Positions 9,196-17,309 of a stretch of DNA of 19,118 bases are shown in pieces (positions within the stretch are counted from its first letter, which is position 1; each line of letters opens with the position of its first letter). The notes beneath the pieces are model-generated. The model ran no database searches, was not told the DNA's origin, and saw only the letters and a list, made by a program, of their open reading frames with translations. The stretch spans positions 1 to 19,118 of the forward strand of contig JADGJH010000412.1 in assembly GCA_027596945.1 (NCBI GenBank), read 5' to 3'. The position numbers and the translations under genes were made by a program. This stretch comes from Physocladia obscura (lineage: Eukaryota > Chytridiomycota > Chytridiomycetes > Chytridiales > Chytriomycetaceae).

Positions 9196-11658
9196 CTAAT
9201 ATACTGATTTCATAACCGCAAAAAAGCTTTTAACATCCACAATCACAAGATCTCCATTGACAGGTTGCACAATAAAATATTTGGAGTCTTGTGTCAACAC
9301 TGCCTGGCCACGCATGCTGGGTGTAAGCCAAAACATTTTCCATTTGCTGTAACTACTGCCAACAGATGAGTGGCCAGTGACCCAGCCATCTGCATCCAAA
9401 TTTGCAAAATAGCACTTGGTTTTGTTGAGTGTTCCAGTTAAGGAATTATTGACCTTTGTGACAAGTGGTACACCATCTGATGACCATGATTCAACCATTG
9501 CTCCATCTTGACTGAATTCAGCAGCTTTGATATGCTTGTGGTGATCAGTTACAGATATGCAAGTACCTGTACATATTCCAACAAAAAACAAATAAAAAAA
9601 TAGCAAAGAAAATATTCTCAGAAAAGTACTTTGAACAATTAAAAAAGAATTGAAGTACCAGTTTCAACACTCCAAACACGAAGTGTTTGATCAACAGAAC
9701 CGGATGCCAGAAAATTGTTGTCAGGAGAAAAAGCAAGAGTGTTGATTGTTTGTGAATGTCCTGCCAACTCCCTGGATCCTCCTGATATAATAAAGAATTA
9801 TAATGTTGCCATTATGAAAATAAAGTTCACCATTTTTCAAATCCCAAATCCTGATAGTGCAGTCATTGGACCCAGATGCAATCAGATCATTGGTAAATGA
9901 CAATGCCAAGGAATAGACAAACTTATTGTGCTTTCAAACCATCTTGCTTTCTCCTATGGCAAAAATCAGCAAATGCAGATCATACAAGTATATAGGGGGG
10001 TACCTGTTTTCAAATTCCATAGCCTGATTGTTCGATCAATTGATCCTGATACAAGCAGATTGAGGTCATTGTGAGCAAACACCAATGCAGTCACTGATTG
10101 GGTGTGTCCAAGAAAGTTTTTCAATTCCAAAATTTGTAAGTCAGATCAAACTGTAACAAACTTAACAATGCCCTCTTCAGAGCCAGAAGCAAACTGAAGA
10201 CCTCCAACAATCTGCATCACTGATGGTAATTCAATCACTGAAATATTTTTGTCCAGTATTTGAGAGTTTCCTGTTGATTTTTTGTCCATCAAAAATAAGG
10301 TATTAATTCAAGAACCAGAATACCATTATTAACATTCCAAAGCATTAAAGTACGATCTTTCAAAATGGCAAATGCCCATGAGCTATCTTTGGTGATTTTA
10401 ACCATATAAACCCCAGCCGATTGAATTCCGATATCTTTAGTGATACCTAATAAGTTCTAGTTAAAGTTCTGGTTTTTTAAGGATTTGAGAATTTGAAAAG
10501 TAGTTCAGAACCCATTGTCAGATCTGTCACACAAACACGACCATCTGAAAGGCCAGATAAGGAACGGTGTCCTTCGAGGGATTTGTCAAATGTCAAAACC
10601 CGAACTTTTGGCAAATTATTCGTAATTATTGCTGTCACACTCCAAGCCCTTATTTCACCATTACTGGCAGTGGAAATAACCATATCTCCTCTTGGAGAAA
10701 AAGACACTGCTTTTAAGAATGAAATATGACCTTGCAGGGTACTTAGGCATGTAGCCACATCTGAAACTGTCTGTGTCAGAAAAAACAAGGCTATAGATAT
10801 TCCGAAAAAGTCTCTCACCAGAATGTAACTTCCAAATCTTCACTGCGTGGTCATCTGAACAAGAAACTAAATAATCGCCATTCAGCAAGTACGCAACAGA
10901 GGTAACGTCATTAGTATGACCCGTTAGAGTTTGTAGTAACAAGCCAGAGCTAACATCCCACAAGCGAACAGTGAAATCTCGACCACCAGATGCAAGGATG
11001 TTCTTTTGTTTGTGAAATGACAGAGAAACAACAGCAGTTGTGTGCTCTCTCAAAGTTTTGCAAGATCCTGAAAATTGCAAATGAGTGTTAAACAACTATA
11101 TTGCTAGCAAAAAAACGAGAAGAGCGCCACCTGCATGATCCCAAACTTGAATTTTTGCATCAGTGCCCTCCGAGGCTGTCCATTTCCCATCAAAAGAAAT
11201 TGCTACTGCTGTAACCCACGCAGCATGTGTGCCCAGAATATAAAATGAGTCTGTTGGAATTAGATCAATAAGTATAAAAACATAAAGCCATGGGTATTTC
11301 CCTCACTGACCATCATTCAAATTCCAGACACAAACAGTGTGATCACGAGAACCAGAAACCAAGCTGAACTCATCAATACCAAATGCCAATGACATCACAA
11401 CCTGTTCATGTCCAACCAACTTTTTTCATTCCAGACAATTATGAATCCATCATCAGATCCAGATGCAACAATTTTCCCATGCGGAGATGCAGAAACAACA
11501 GCTCTAATTGGACTTTCATGACCAAAGAGCTCATGAAGAACTGTTCCTCCAAAAAAATCAAAAATGCAGACAACACCATCATCACACCCGGAAACTAGTT
11601 GGGTATCCAAAGCCCAGCAGATTGAATTACACACTCCATATTTTCTGTCATGAAACTT
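9196..11658 (-). other. WD40 region, about 14 blades (two propellers)
   Basis: I count about 14 WD40 units, enough for two seven-bladed propellers. Clear ones include LVSGSIDRTIRLWNLKTG, LIASGSNDCTIRIWDLKNG and FLASGSVDQTLRVWSVETG. One unit (about 10510-10620) and the last one are degenerate. Introns: 11251-11310, 11068-11130, 10761(or 10767)-10818, 10447-10511, 10271-10323, 9954-10003, 9782-9830, 9567-9658. All eight are phase 1 and fall at the Gly codon (or equivalent) closing a blade. A TGA at 10146-10148 interrupts KFVTV-SDLQIL, and another at 9934-9936 precedes KHNKFVYSLALS. The first blade pair is joined to the rest across an A6 run (11421-11426) where one base seems missing. Confidence 0.85.
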
Positions 11659-14553
11659 GGAGGAGATGCATGCATTCCAGCTTTGGGAATTCTGTGACAC
11701 AAGCACAGGAAAGTGCCGGGGCTTGTTCAAGGTGTGCTTGTACTGATTGTAAAGCGATGTGTTTTTGGGACAGAAAGAGAGTGCACTCACATATACTTGA
11801 AGACAATTCGCTGAGATTGCAGGCTGAAACTCCATAGAAATGCGACGAAGGTCCACAAACAACATTCGCAAGTCATCGAACTGATCTTTCTCCATAAAAT
11901 CAAGAAGGTCTGCAGTATTTGTTGGTATTTTGTTCAGCTGTCCGATGAGAGATAACATTTCCAACCAATGTAGAAGATGGCTTTTTGCAAATGTTGTTAT
12001 CGAATCCATGAGTTCTTTTGTAACAATTTTGCATTCAATAAGGTGAAGAATCCAAAAAGCTGCTGCATATTCAACATGCGAGCCAATACAGGAACATAGA
12101 TCATTCAAGTTTGCTATTTCATTATGAAAGGTATCTGCATGAAGGCCCAGTATGTTGAACTTCAAAGATTTGTTCAACACATTCAAACATTTTCCAGTGA
12201 TGAGTAGATGGACTTTGACTTCATCAATACGGTAGGGAGACAGTGTCGTTCTGAGAAAATCTGAAAATGACTTGTGCAATACTTGAACTTGGTCATCTGA
12301 AATAACTAGCACAGACCGGAATGCTCTTATAATAATTCGAATTTCGTCAAGTGAGATTTGCAAAAGTTCAGCAATCACCACATCTGAAATTGGTTTCTTA
12401 GCGGCCACAATGATTCCAAGAACTTGATTTCCGATAGCTATGAATGTATCAGATAGGCCCTGATAAGCCCGATCTAATGTTAGTGAGTAAATGTTTGCCA
12501 TGGAATCATACGGGCGACCAGATTTCAGTATCACTAGCGATTGTAACTCGTCGGCTGGATCGAAACTCAGTCGAATTTGTTCGCAAGCCAGAAACAGCCA
12601 GACGAACAAACCAGCTGCATTATCAACAAGTTTGACTGTGAGAATCTCAATTTCAGCAAGAGTCAAGGACGAGAGTCGGTCTCCAAGGTGATTCATGTAT
12701 TCCACAGCATATTTCATCAAATCCTCGCGTTGCCGCAAGTCGTCAAGATGTAGCCATTTTGGCATAATCTTTGTCTTCATTGCTTCCAAAATATCACCAT
12801 CCGGTCGACTTGTCCAAACTAACTTGACAAATTTCGGAAGGTTGGACCAATTATAGATGATGTACAACAAATCTCTGCGTTGAGCGGAATTATATGTTCC
12901 ACATTCATCGACAGCATCCAAAACAACAACCACATCACGTTGTTCTGAAGGTGTAACTCGCGAGAGAGGTAGAACAATCAACTCTTTGAAGAGTAGATGA
13001 ATACTTGTGGCAGAGACTATGTCGGGATTTTCTGTTTGAACTTCATGAAGGGCAATCAAAACGCTTTGGAACACTTGCGCCAGTTGATATGCAAAAGTGA
13101 CAAGAACGCGATCAGCAGTGTTGCGTTTTGTGTCACTGTACTTGCAAAAAACCATCCACCCAAAGTTTGTTCACTTTCGAATTTTGTACGACACCTATGT
13201 TTGAACATAATATTCAGTAAAATACAAAATGGAAGAATATCAAATTTACATGGATGCAATTATGCTCTTTCCTGTTTCTGCAACACCCGTAATCCATAAT
13301 GTTTGATCAGTACTCTTCTGCCAACCATCTACTTCATCCATCAGCCACCTACGAGTTGTTGGCAATGACTTGCGGATGAGTTCCGAAATGTCTTCTTCCA
13401 TTTTCAAATCTTCAGGAATCAGCCAAAGCTTGAGGTCATTTAGCGAGCTTGGGAGCATTGTTGCAGCCGAGATGAAGGTGGAAGGTGTAGCGGTCGATGG
13501 ATGTAACTTCGGCGATAAACTGCCGGTAGGAGCATTCTGAATGGCACTTCGGATGATTTCAGCAAATCTGTTCATGGCAATCTGCCATTGAACTTCGTCA
13601 ACGACATTCACTAGATCCAAATACAAGATGCGTGCACATATGATGCGGGACCAAGTGAATGGCCCCATGTCCAAACGAACGGGAACAATGACCTTGTCGC
13701 TTTCGTCTGCCAAATTTAATTCCTTCTTGCATTGTTTGGATCCCTTCACAAATGATTTATATCCAGCAAAAAAAAAAAAATCACAAAAGCCAAACCTCAT
13801 ATTCCCTGGAGAGAACAGGAACAATGACAGATGACTTTGTGACACCTTCATACATTGATGTTTCCATGCATTTTATCAACATCCATCCACACAGTGAAGT
13901 TTCGTTCCTCTAATGCAGACTTAATTCGAAGAACAACTGACTGGTGCACCCAACTGTTAAGTTTGACAGGTTGAGTCCACAAACAAACGAGCGACAAAAT
14001 CAAAAGGAATATTACCTGTAACTCAACATGACTTCAAAATTTTCACTCTCATTCTTACTAGCCATAACCAACATAGACTGAAACCAGAAATGAATTGAAT
14101 TGACAGAGAAAAAAAACCTCTTTAGCATTCAAGTCAAAGAATGTTCAAGATTTGAACCTCATTTTCCATCAATAAGGAATTGTCATTCATAGGTTTAGTA
14201 TCCAACGTCGTCACTTCAAAAATAGTCCTAAGCGTGGCAAGGTTTGTCAGTCTGTCAGCATCGCCAAGAGTCATAATGTCTCCCTCAGGGTCTTGATATT
14301 TAATAGTGAAGTCTCTGTCATAGAGATTATGGATATTACGAATCTGAAGAAGCATTGGATTATAATTACCATTTGAACGAAAATTCCAAAAAAAAAAAAT
14401 ATATATATATGCGAATCTCACTGTGTCCTTGAAGTCATGGTGTGATCCAGATGACGGAATAGGCACCATCTTCAGCACATTATCATCGCGAACTTTGACA
14501 GTTATGGGAGTGTCTTCAGTGAAGAAGGTCCAGACATACTTCAGCACATTCAT
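9196..14553 (-). CDS. PB1-TIR-NACHT-WD40 NLR-like receptor (possibly inactivated)
   Basis: This is a STAND-type intracellular receptor of about 1,510 residues. Exons, in transcript order: 14553-14422, 14343-14158, 14077-14016, 13953-13796, 13743-13250, 13194-11311, 11250-11131, 11067-10819, 10760(or 10766)-10512, 10446-10324, 10270-10004, 9953-9831, 9781-9659, 9566-9196. All introns are GT-AG, and the joined domains stay in register apart from the lesions below. The start ATG has AAA before it and an in-frame TAG just upstream. NACHT proteins switch on by nucleotide binding and oligomerisation, WD40 blades sense ligand, and TIR is the likely effector; this is family knowledge, not shown here. 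Lesions: frame changes at about 13847, 13146-13151 (T6 run) and 11421-11426 (A6 run); TGA at 10146-10148 and 9934-9936. The gene may therefore be a young pseudogene, or the assembly may have errors. Confidence 0.82.
11659..12560 (-). other. Winged-helix and helical linker of the NACHT protein
   Basis: This is the part of the big exon between NACHT and the WD40 blades. It contains ANIYSLTLDRAYQGLS and the hallmark VLHKSFSDFL (12253-12282), found after NACHT in fungal NWD proteins. A Leu-rich helical region follows, with HVEYAAAFWILHL and HLLHWLEMLSLIG. In relatives this region holds the receptor closed and couples ligand sensing to NTPase state. It is fully open here. Confidence 0.75.
12690..13320 (-). 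other. NACHT NTPase module
   Basis: It is preceded by TTRRWLMDEVDGWQK, the pre-P-loop segment usual in fungal NACHT-WD40 proteins. Walker A is WITGVAETGKS (13264-13287), with Glu where Gly is common. A 55-nt phase-2 intron (13195-13249) follows directly. Walker B is VVVVLDAVDECG (12898-12933), with the acidic pair typical of NACHT. Sensor 1 is LVWTSRPDG (about 12796-12819). The segment AAGLFVWLFLACEQIR follows, as in fungal relatives. A one-base loss in a T run (13146-13151) splits the frame between LGGW and the CKYSDTKRN motif. Confidence 0.85.
13600..14038 (-). other. TIR module of the NLR-like gene (exons 3-5)
   Basis: Splicing exon 3 to exon 4 restores FEVMLSYSWVHQSVVLRIK, then LEERNFTVWMDVDKM, the first strand, helix and BB-loop entry of TIR domains. 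Exon 4 then gives SSVIVPVLSREYE. Exon 5 begins GSKQCKKELNLADE, where the Glu (13720-13722) aligns with the catalytic glutamate of NAD-cleaving TIRs, followed by VIVPVRLDMG and ILYLDL. The frame breaks at about 13845-13856, between GNIN and EGVTKSS, where a few residues expected in the family are also missing. TIR enzymes cleave NAD+ or make cyclic ADP-ribose variants. The domain call is from motifs; enzymatic activity is inferred. Confidence 0.72.
14158..14553 (-). other. PB1 module of the NLR-like gene (exons 1-2)
   Basis: Joining 14553-14422 to 14343-14158 across a 78-nt phase-0 intron gives about 106 residues. Near residue 17 is a first strand with a conserved basic residue (ITVKVRDDN). 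Later comes FTIKYQDPEGDIMTL followed by GDADRL. The latter is the acidic OPCA motif of PB1 domains (Y-x-D-x-E-G-D, then D-x-D). PB1 domains pair head to tail with other PB1 domains through the basic and acidic faces, so this end could recruit a partner or polymerise. The 78-nt intron is in frame, so the module also reads through unspliced. Confidence 0.7.
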
Positions 14554-14623
14554 TTTCTATAAAGCTGATGCTGCTCTGTTAAAAATTACTGTAGAGACAA
14601 ACAATCGACACAAGTTTTGACCT

Positions 14624-14763
14624 CTTCGGATTTGCAAGCGTTAACTGAACGAAGCGGGATTGAGCGAGGCAGCAGGTGATTTTACCTTCGGATTCGTGCA
14701 AGCGGGTTAGTACAAAGAAAAGACGAAAGAAGCTGGATCGAGCGAGGCAGCAAGTGATTTGAC
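14624..14763. repeat. Imperfect tandem duplication upstream of the NLR-like gene
   Basis: Two adjacent copies (14624-14685 and 14686-14763) each begin CTTCGGATT and end in a near-identical block: GAGCGAGGCAGCAGGTGAT in the first and GAGCGAGGCAGCAAGTGAT in the second. The second has about 15 extra bases in the middle. The pair lies 70 to 210 bp before the start codon and is richer in G and C than its surroundings. It could hold transcription factor sites or be 5' untranslated sequence. Confidence 0.6.
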
Positions 14764-14800
14764 TAAACAATAAAATTCAACCACTTGAAGCCCTCGATCA

Positions 14801-14820
14801 TTATAAAGGGTTAGGGTTAA
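14801..14820 (-). promoter_or_regulatory. Telobox-like motif beside a TATA-like sequence
   Basis: The plus strand reads TTATAAAGGGTTAGGGTTAA. On the strand of the NLR-like gene this is two telomere-type units (ACCCTAACCC) followed by TTTATAA, about 250-265 bp before its start codon. Telobox and TATA elements are known promoter parts in fungi and plants. Function here is inferred from position only. Confidence 0.35.
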
Positions 14821-14906
14821 TTTGGAGTTTCGGAACGGAACAGAGCAAAAATGATATATCAGAGAAAAAAGGATAAGCCATCAAAATGAAGAAACCTCCA
14901 AGACGA

Positions 14907-14926
14907 CAAGCAATTGCAATTGCTTG
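14907..14926. promoter_or_regulatory. Perfect 20-bp palindrome
   Basis: CAAGCAATTGCAATTGCTTG is its own reverse complement over 20 bases. It lies between the two minus-strand genes, about 355-375 bp before the receptor start codon. It could be a site for a dimeric DNA-binding protein, but chance in AT-rich DNA is possible. Confidence 0.35.
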
Positions 14927-15123
14927 ACTGAGACACCTTTGCGGAATCACCCAGTGTTGGATGCGCAAGCACCACAACGCGTGTGGGGCTTCAGCCACCA
15001 CTTCAAGATGGAATTATTTTGTAGATGGTGAAGTACTGGATCTGTCCCACTAGCTACTTCCTCAACTTGAGTACCCACGGTCTCCTCTCCCCAAACAACA
15101 AGTCCCTCAAAGTCTTACTCAGT

Positions 15124-15226
15124 CAGCGAGAAGACAAAAGATAGAGCGAAAAGAGATCGTGATAGCAAGCAAGAGATATGAGAGGGGGGTGAAGAGAGAG
15201 TGAGAGAGACTGAGCAAGAAGAAGGG
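15124..15226. other. Purine-rich (GA) tract between the two host genes
   Basis: Over about 100 bp the plus strand is strongly dominated by A and G, with runs such as AGAGAGAGTGAGAGAGA. On the strand of the receptor gene this is a pyrimidine-rich tract about 570-670 bp upstream of its start. Such tracts occur in fungal promoters. Apart from the sites listed separately, I see no gene in 14554-15484. Confidence 0.4.
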
Positions 15227-15484
15227 TTGTTGCCTTCACTTGGTGGCATGGTAAAATTTTTTTCTCTCCACTTCATGTTTTTGCTCAATATTGTTCCACA
15301 AGGCAAAAAACATTGTGGTACCCTCGGATTCAATTGAAAATTGACCGGAAAAACTCTGGTTTAACCTTGAGGCACTTAGTTTTAAAAGGGGTATTACAGT
15401 GCAAAATTTCGATTTAGACGAAAATTTATTTTTTCATCGATTTTCAGAAATCAACTCTCTACAATTTCAGTCTGCGTTCTTGTT

Positions 15485-16054
15485 CTATTTATTCAGCAAT
15501 ATGTTCATGAAAGTAAACACTCGTTGGTAGATTCCTGGATATTGTGATTCACGAGGACCGCCAATATTGATTGTCAGTTCGTCCACTTCGAAAGCATATA
15601 GCCATTTCAGTAATTCGTCCACCTGACCATCGTCGATCTCATCTGACACAACATTCACTATTTGCATTGGTTTGCGATGCTCCATGGCAACATCTACAGC
15701 AAAACATGTGCCTCCCGAAATGGGAGTATTATCGGGCCAGAAAATAAGAAGAACGTCGGCCCACAGGACATTCTGCTCCGTTCGCTCCTCGTAGACTTCG
15801 GTGACAGTCTCAACAAGATTAGTGTACTTTGCAGCAATCACCCCATCTTCTGCAAGTCGGCCCTTTGGAACGAACCCGCGGTAAGGCAGCCCCAGAGCAA
15901 ATGCCGAATCGAGCGCTGAATGAATTTTTTGGTGAGTGTTGTGCTGTACCATTAAATTTGATGGGTATGCGAGGTCCCCTTCCTCTCAACAACAGAAGGT
16001 CTCACCAGCCCGATCCACACCGGTCTGCCCTCCTGAGATGATGTGTAGTTTCAT
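15485..16054 (-). CDS. SLOG-superfamily putative molybdenum carrier (YpsA-like) protein
   Basis: Two exons, 16054-16006 and 15915-15485, joined across a 90-nt intron (GTGAGA to TTCAG), give exactly 480 nt, or 159 residues. The first exon supplies MKLHIISGGQTGVDRA, the Gly-rich nucleotide loop of the family. The second continues ALDSAFALGLPYRGF, then PKGRLAEDG, EERTEQNVLWADVLLIF, ISGGTCFAVDVA and GPRESQYPGIYQR. All family motifs are present at normal length, with no signal peptide or membrane segment, so it is probably cytosolic. The family name comes from similarity to molybdenum cofactor carrier proteins; SLOG folds bind nucleotide-like ligands, and the true ligand here is unknown. AATAAA (15488-15493) overlaps the last codons. 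It is intact, unlike its neighbour, and visibly richer in G and C than the flanks. It lies upstream of the TIR-NACHT gene in the same orientation. Confidence 0.88.
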
Positions 16055-16700
16055 CTTTTTCTTTGGATGAAATTGTTCTGATATAAGTTTCTATCGTGAT
16101 TTATATCTATTGTCTATTTACATGTTTGACCCACGCCCAGAGTTGCAAATATGTTATCATTCATAAATCCATCTCTCCTACTCTGTACAGCTCAATTGGC
16201 CCTCCTGCATCACCATTAAGAAACCGGATTATCAATGCATTGTACTGCATTGTAAATGCATTATAAATCCATTAAAACTATATCAAAAGGTTCTTATCAA
16301 GAACTTGAAATTTATTTCACTGATATTGCCTGTAATTTTATATACACTTTCTTTAATTAACAAATCAGTTAAAAATGGCAAAAAAATTTATTTCAGTCAA
16401 AACACAATATCAATATTCTCTAATACGTTAATCGCCATTTTTTCCATAGTTTTGTGTCCACATCAACAAAGTTTTTAGCTGGAATGAACAGATAATTAAC
16501 ACAGATTCATCTCCATGTCAAACATGATCTTGCTTGTTTTTTTTTGTTTTTTTTGTTGTTGTGTGTGTTTATTGCAGTGTGGAGAATCAGTATTTATTTT
16601 GATATATGTTTGTTTTTAAATTTATTTTATGTATTGAGAGTTTTACAATTTCCAAGCTTTCAAAACTCAGAAGTGAGAAAATCCAAGTTTTCAATTTGTA
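16055..16700. other. Intergenic, no gene seen
   Basis: This AT-rich stretch lies upstream of the YpsA-like gene. Right after its start codon region there is a TATATC-type sequence (about 16080-16086), roughly 25-30 bp from the ATG, which could be part of its promoter. A T-rich, GTT-rich block lies at 16530-16570. The open frame at 16544-16750 has low-complexity hydrophobic content and no recognisable domain, so I do not call it a gene. Confidence 0.35.
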
Positions 16701-17309
16701 ATGGAAAAAGCATATACACTAACAATAAAGCCTGTGCTCAAGAATTATAAGAAGCAAAAAGTTAGTCAAGCCACATCAGCTGTAATTGTTGAAGGATGTT
16801 GAAACAGCAAAATACACTCTTGACAATCATCCACCAACAATTGAGCAGTTTGACATGTATGTGGAACTGTGTAAAGGAAGTAGCATTTACTTGTATGGTG
16901 ATGGTTAGTGTTGTTCTTTTTGTGAACATACTCATTATAATCATTGCATTTTATATCAGATATTCAGGATAAAACAACTGCGCTGACACCTCAAATTCTT
17001 CAAAATTTAGGGAAAACACAAGGTGGAGTAACAAATTTCATCAATATCTATTCCATTTCATTAGATTTTAATTGAGATTGGGAAAAATTCAATAGCAAAG
17101 TCTTGACTCTGCCAGCAAATTGCACTGACTGTTCTCAAGCACGAAACAAAGCTTGTATTGCAGAAGTAGAAGAAAAACTCAAATGAATTCACCTGCTGCT
17201 GAGGATTTTATCTGACAAGACTGTGTTGAATCCTGTGAAAACTAGTGGAATTGGCACAGTAAAGTATAATTTAGTTTTAGAATCTTATTATTTATTTCCG
17301 AGAATATAA
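16701..17309 (+). pseudogene. Unidentified spliced gene remnant
   Basis: From ATG 16701 the frame reads MEKAYTLTIKPVLKNYKKQK and hits a stop near 16800. It resumes one frame over with DVETAKYTLDNHPPTIEQF and ends in IYLYGD. A 56-nt GT-AG intron (16904-16959) then joins in frame to IQDKTTALTPQILQNLGKTQ. The same frame continues to 17309 with a TGA after LDFN and another after EEKLK, including a Cys-bearing segment LTLPANCTDCSQARNKAC. A good intron and long coherent reading argue for a former gene or transposon protein. I do not recognise the family. Confidence 0.4.

Noticed and set aside
9934..10148. In-frame TGA codons as possible Trp or selenocysteine codons (recoded UGA).
   Set aside because: Trp is coded by TGG throughout the same exons, and the two TGAs fall at positions where WD40 blades do not need Trp. 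No other sign of a changed code is seen, so these are more simply nonsense mutations.
11383..13834. Plus-strand open frames across the receptor gene.
   Set aside because: They are antisense shadows of the NACHT-WD40 exons, without domain motifs or consistent splicing.
14395..14412. AT microsatellite (ATATAT next to an A run) as a functional element.
   Set aside because: It lies inside the first intron of the receptor gene and is ordinary low-complexity intron sequence.
15115..15333. Minus-strand 72-residue open frame between the two host genes.
   Set aside because: It mostly translates the purine-rich tract (Ser/Leu low complexity) and has no recognisable domain.
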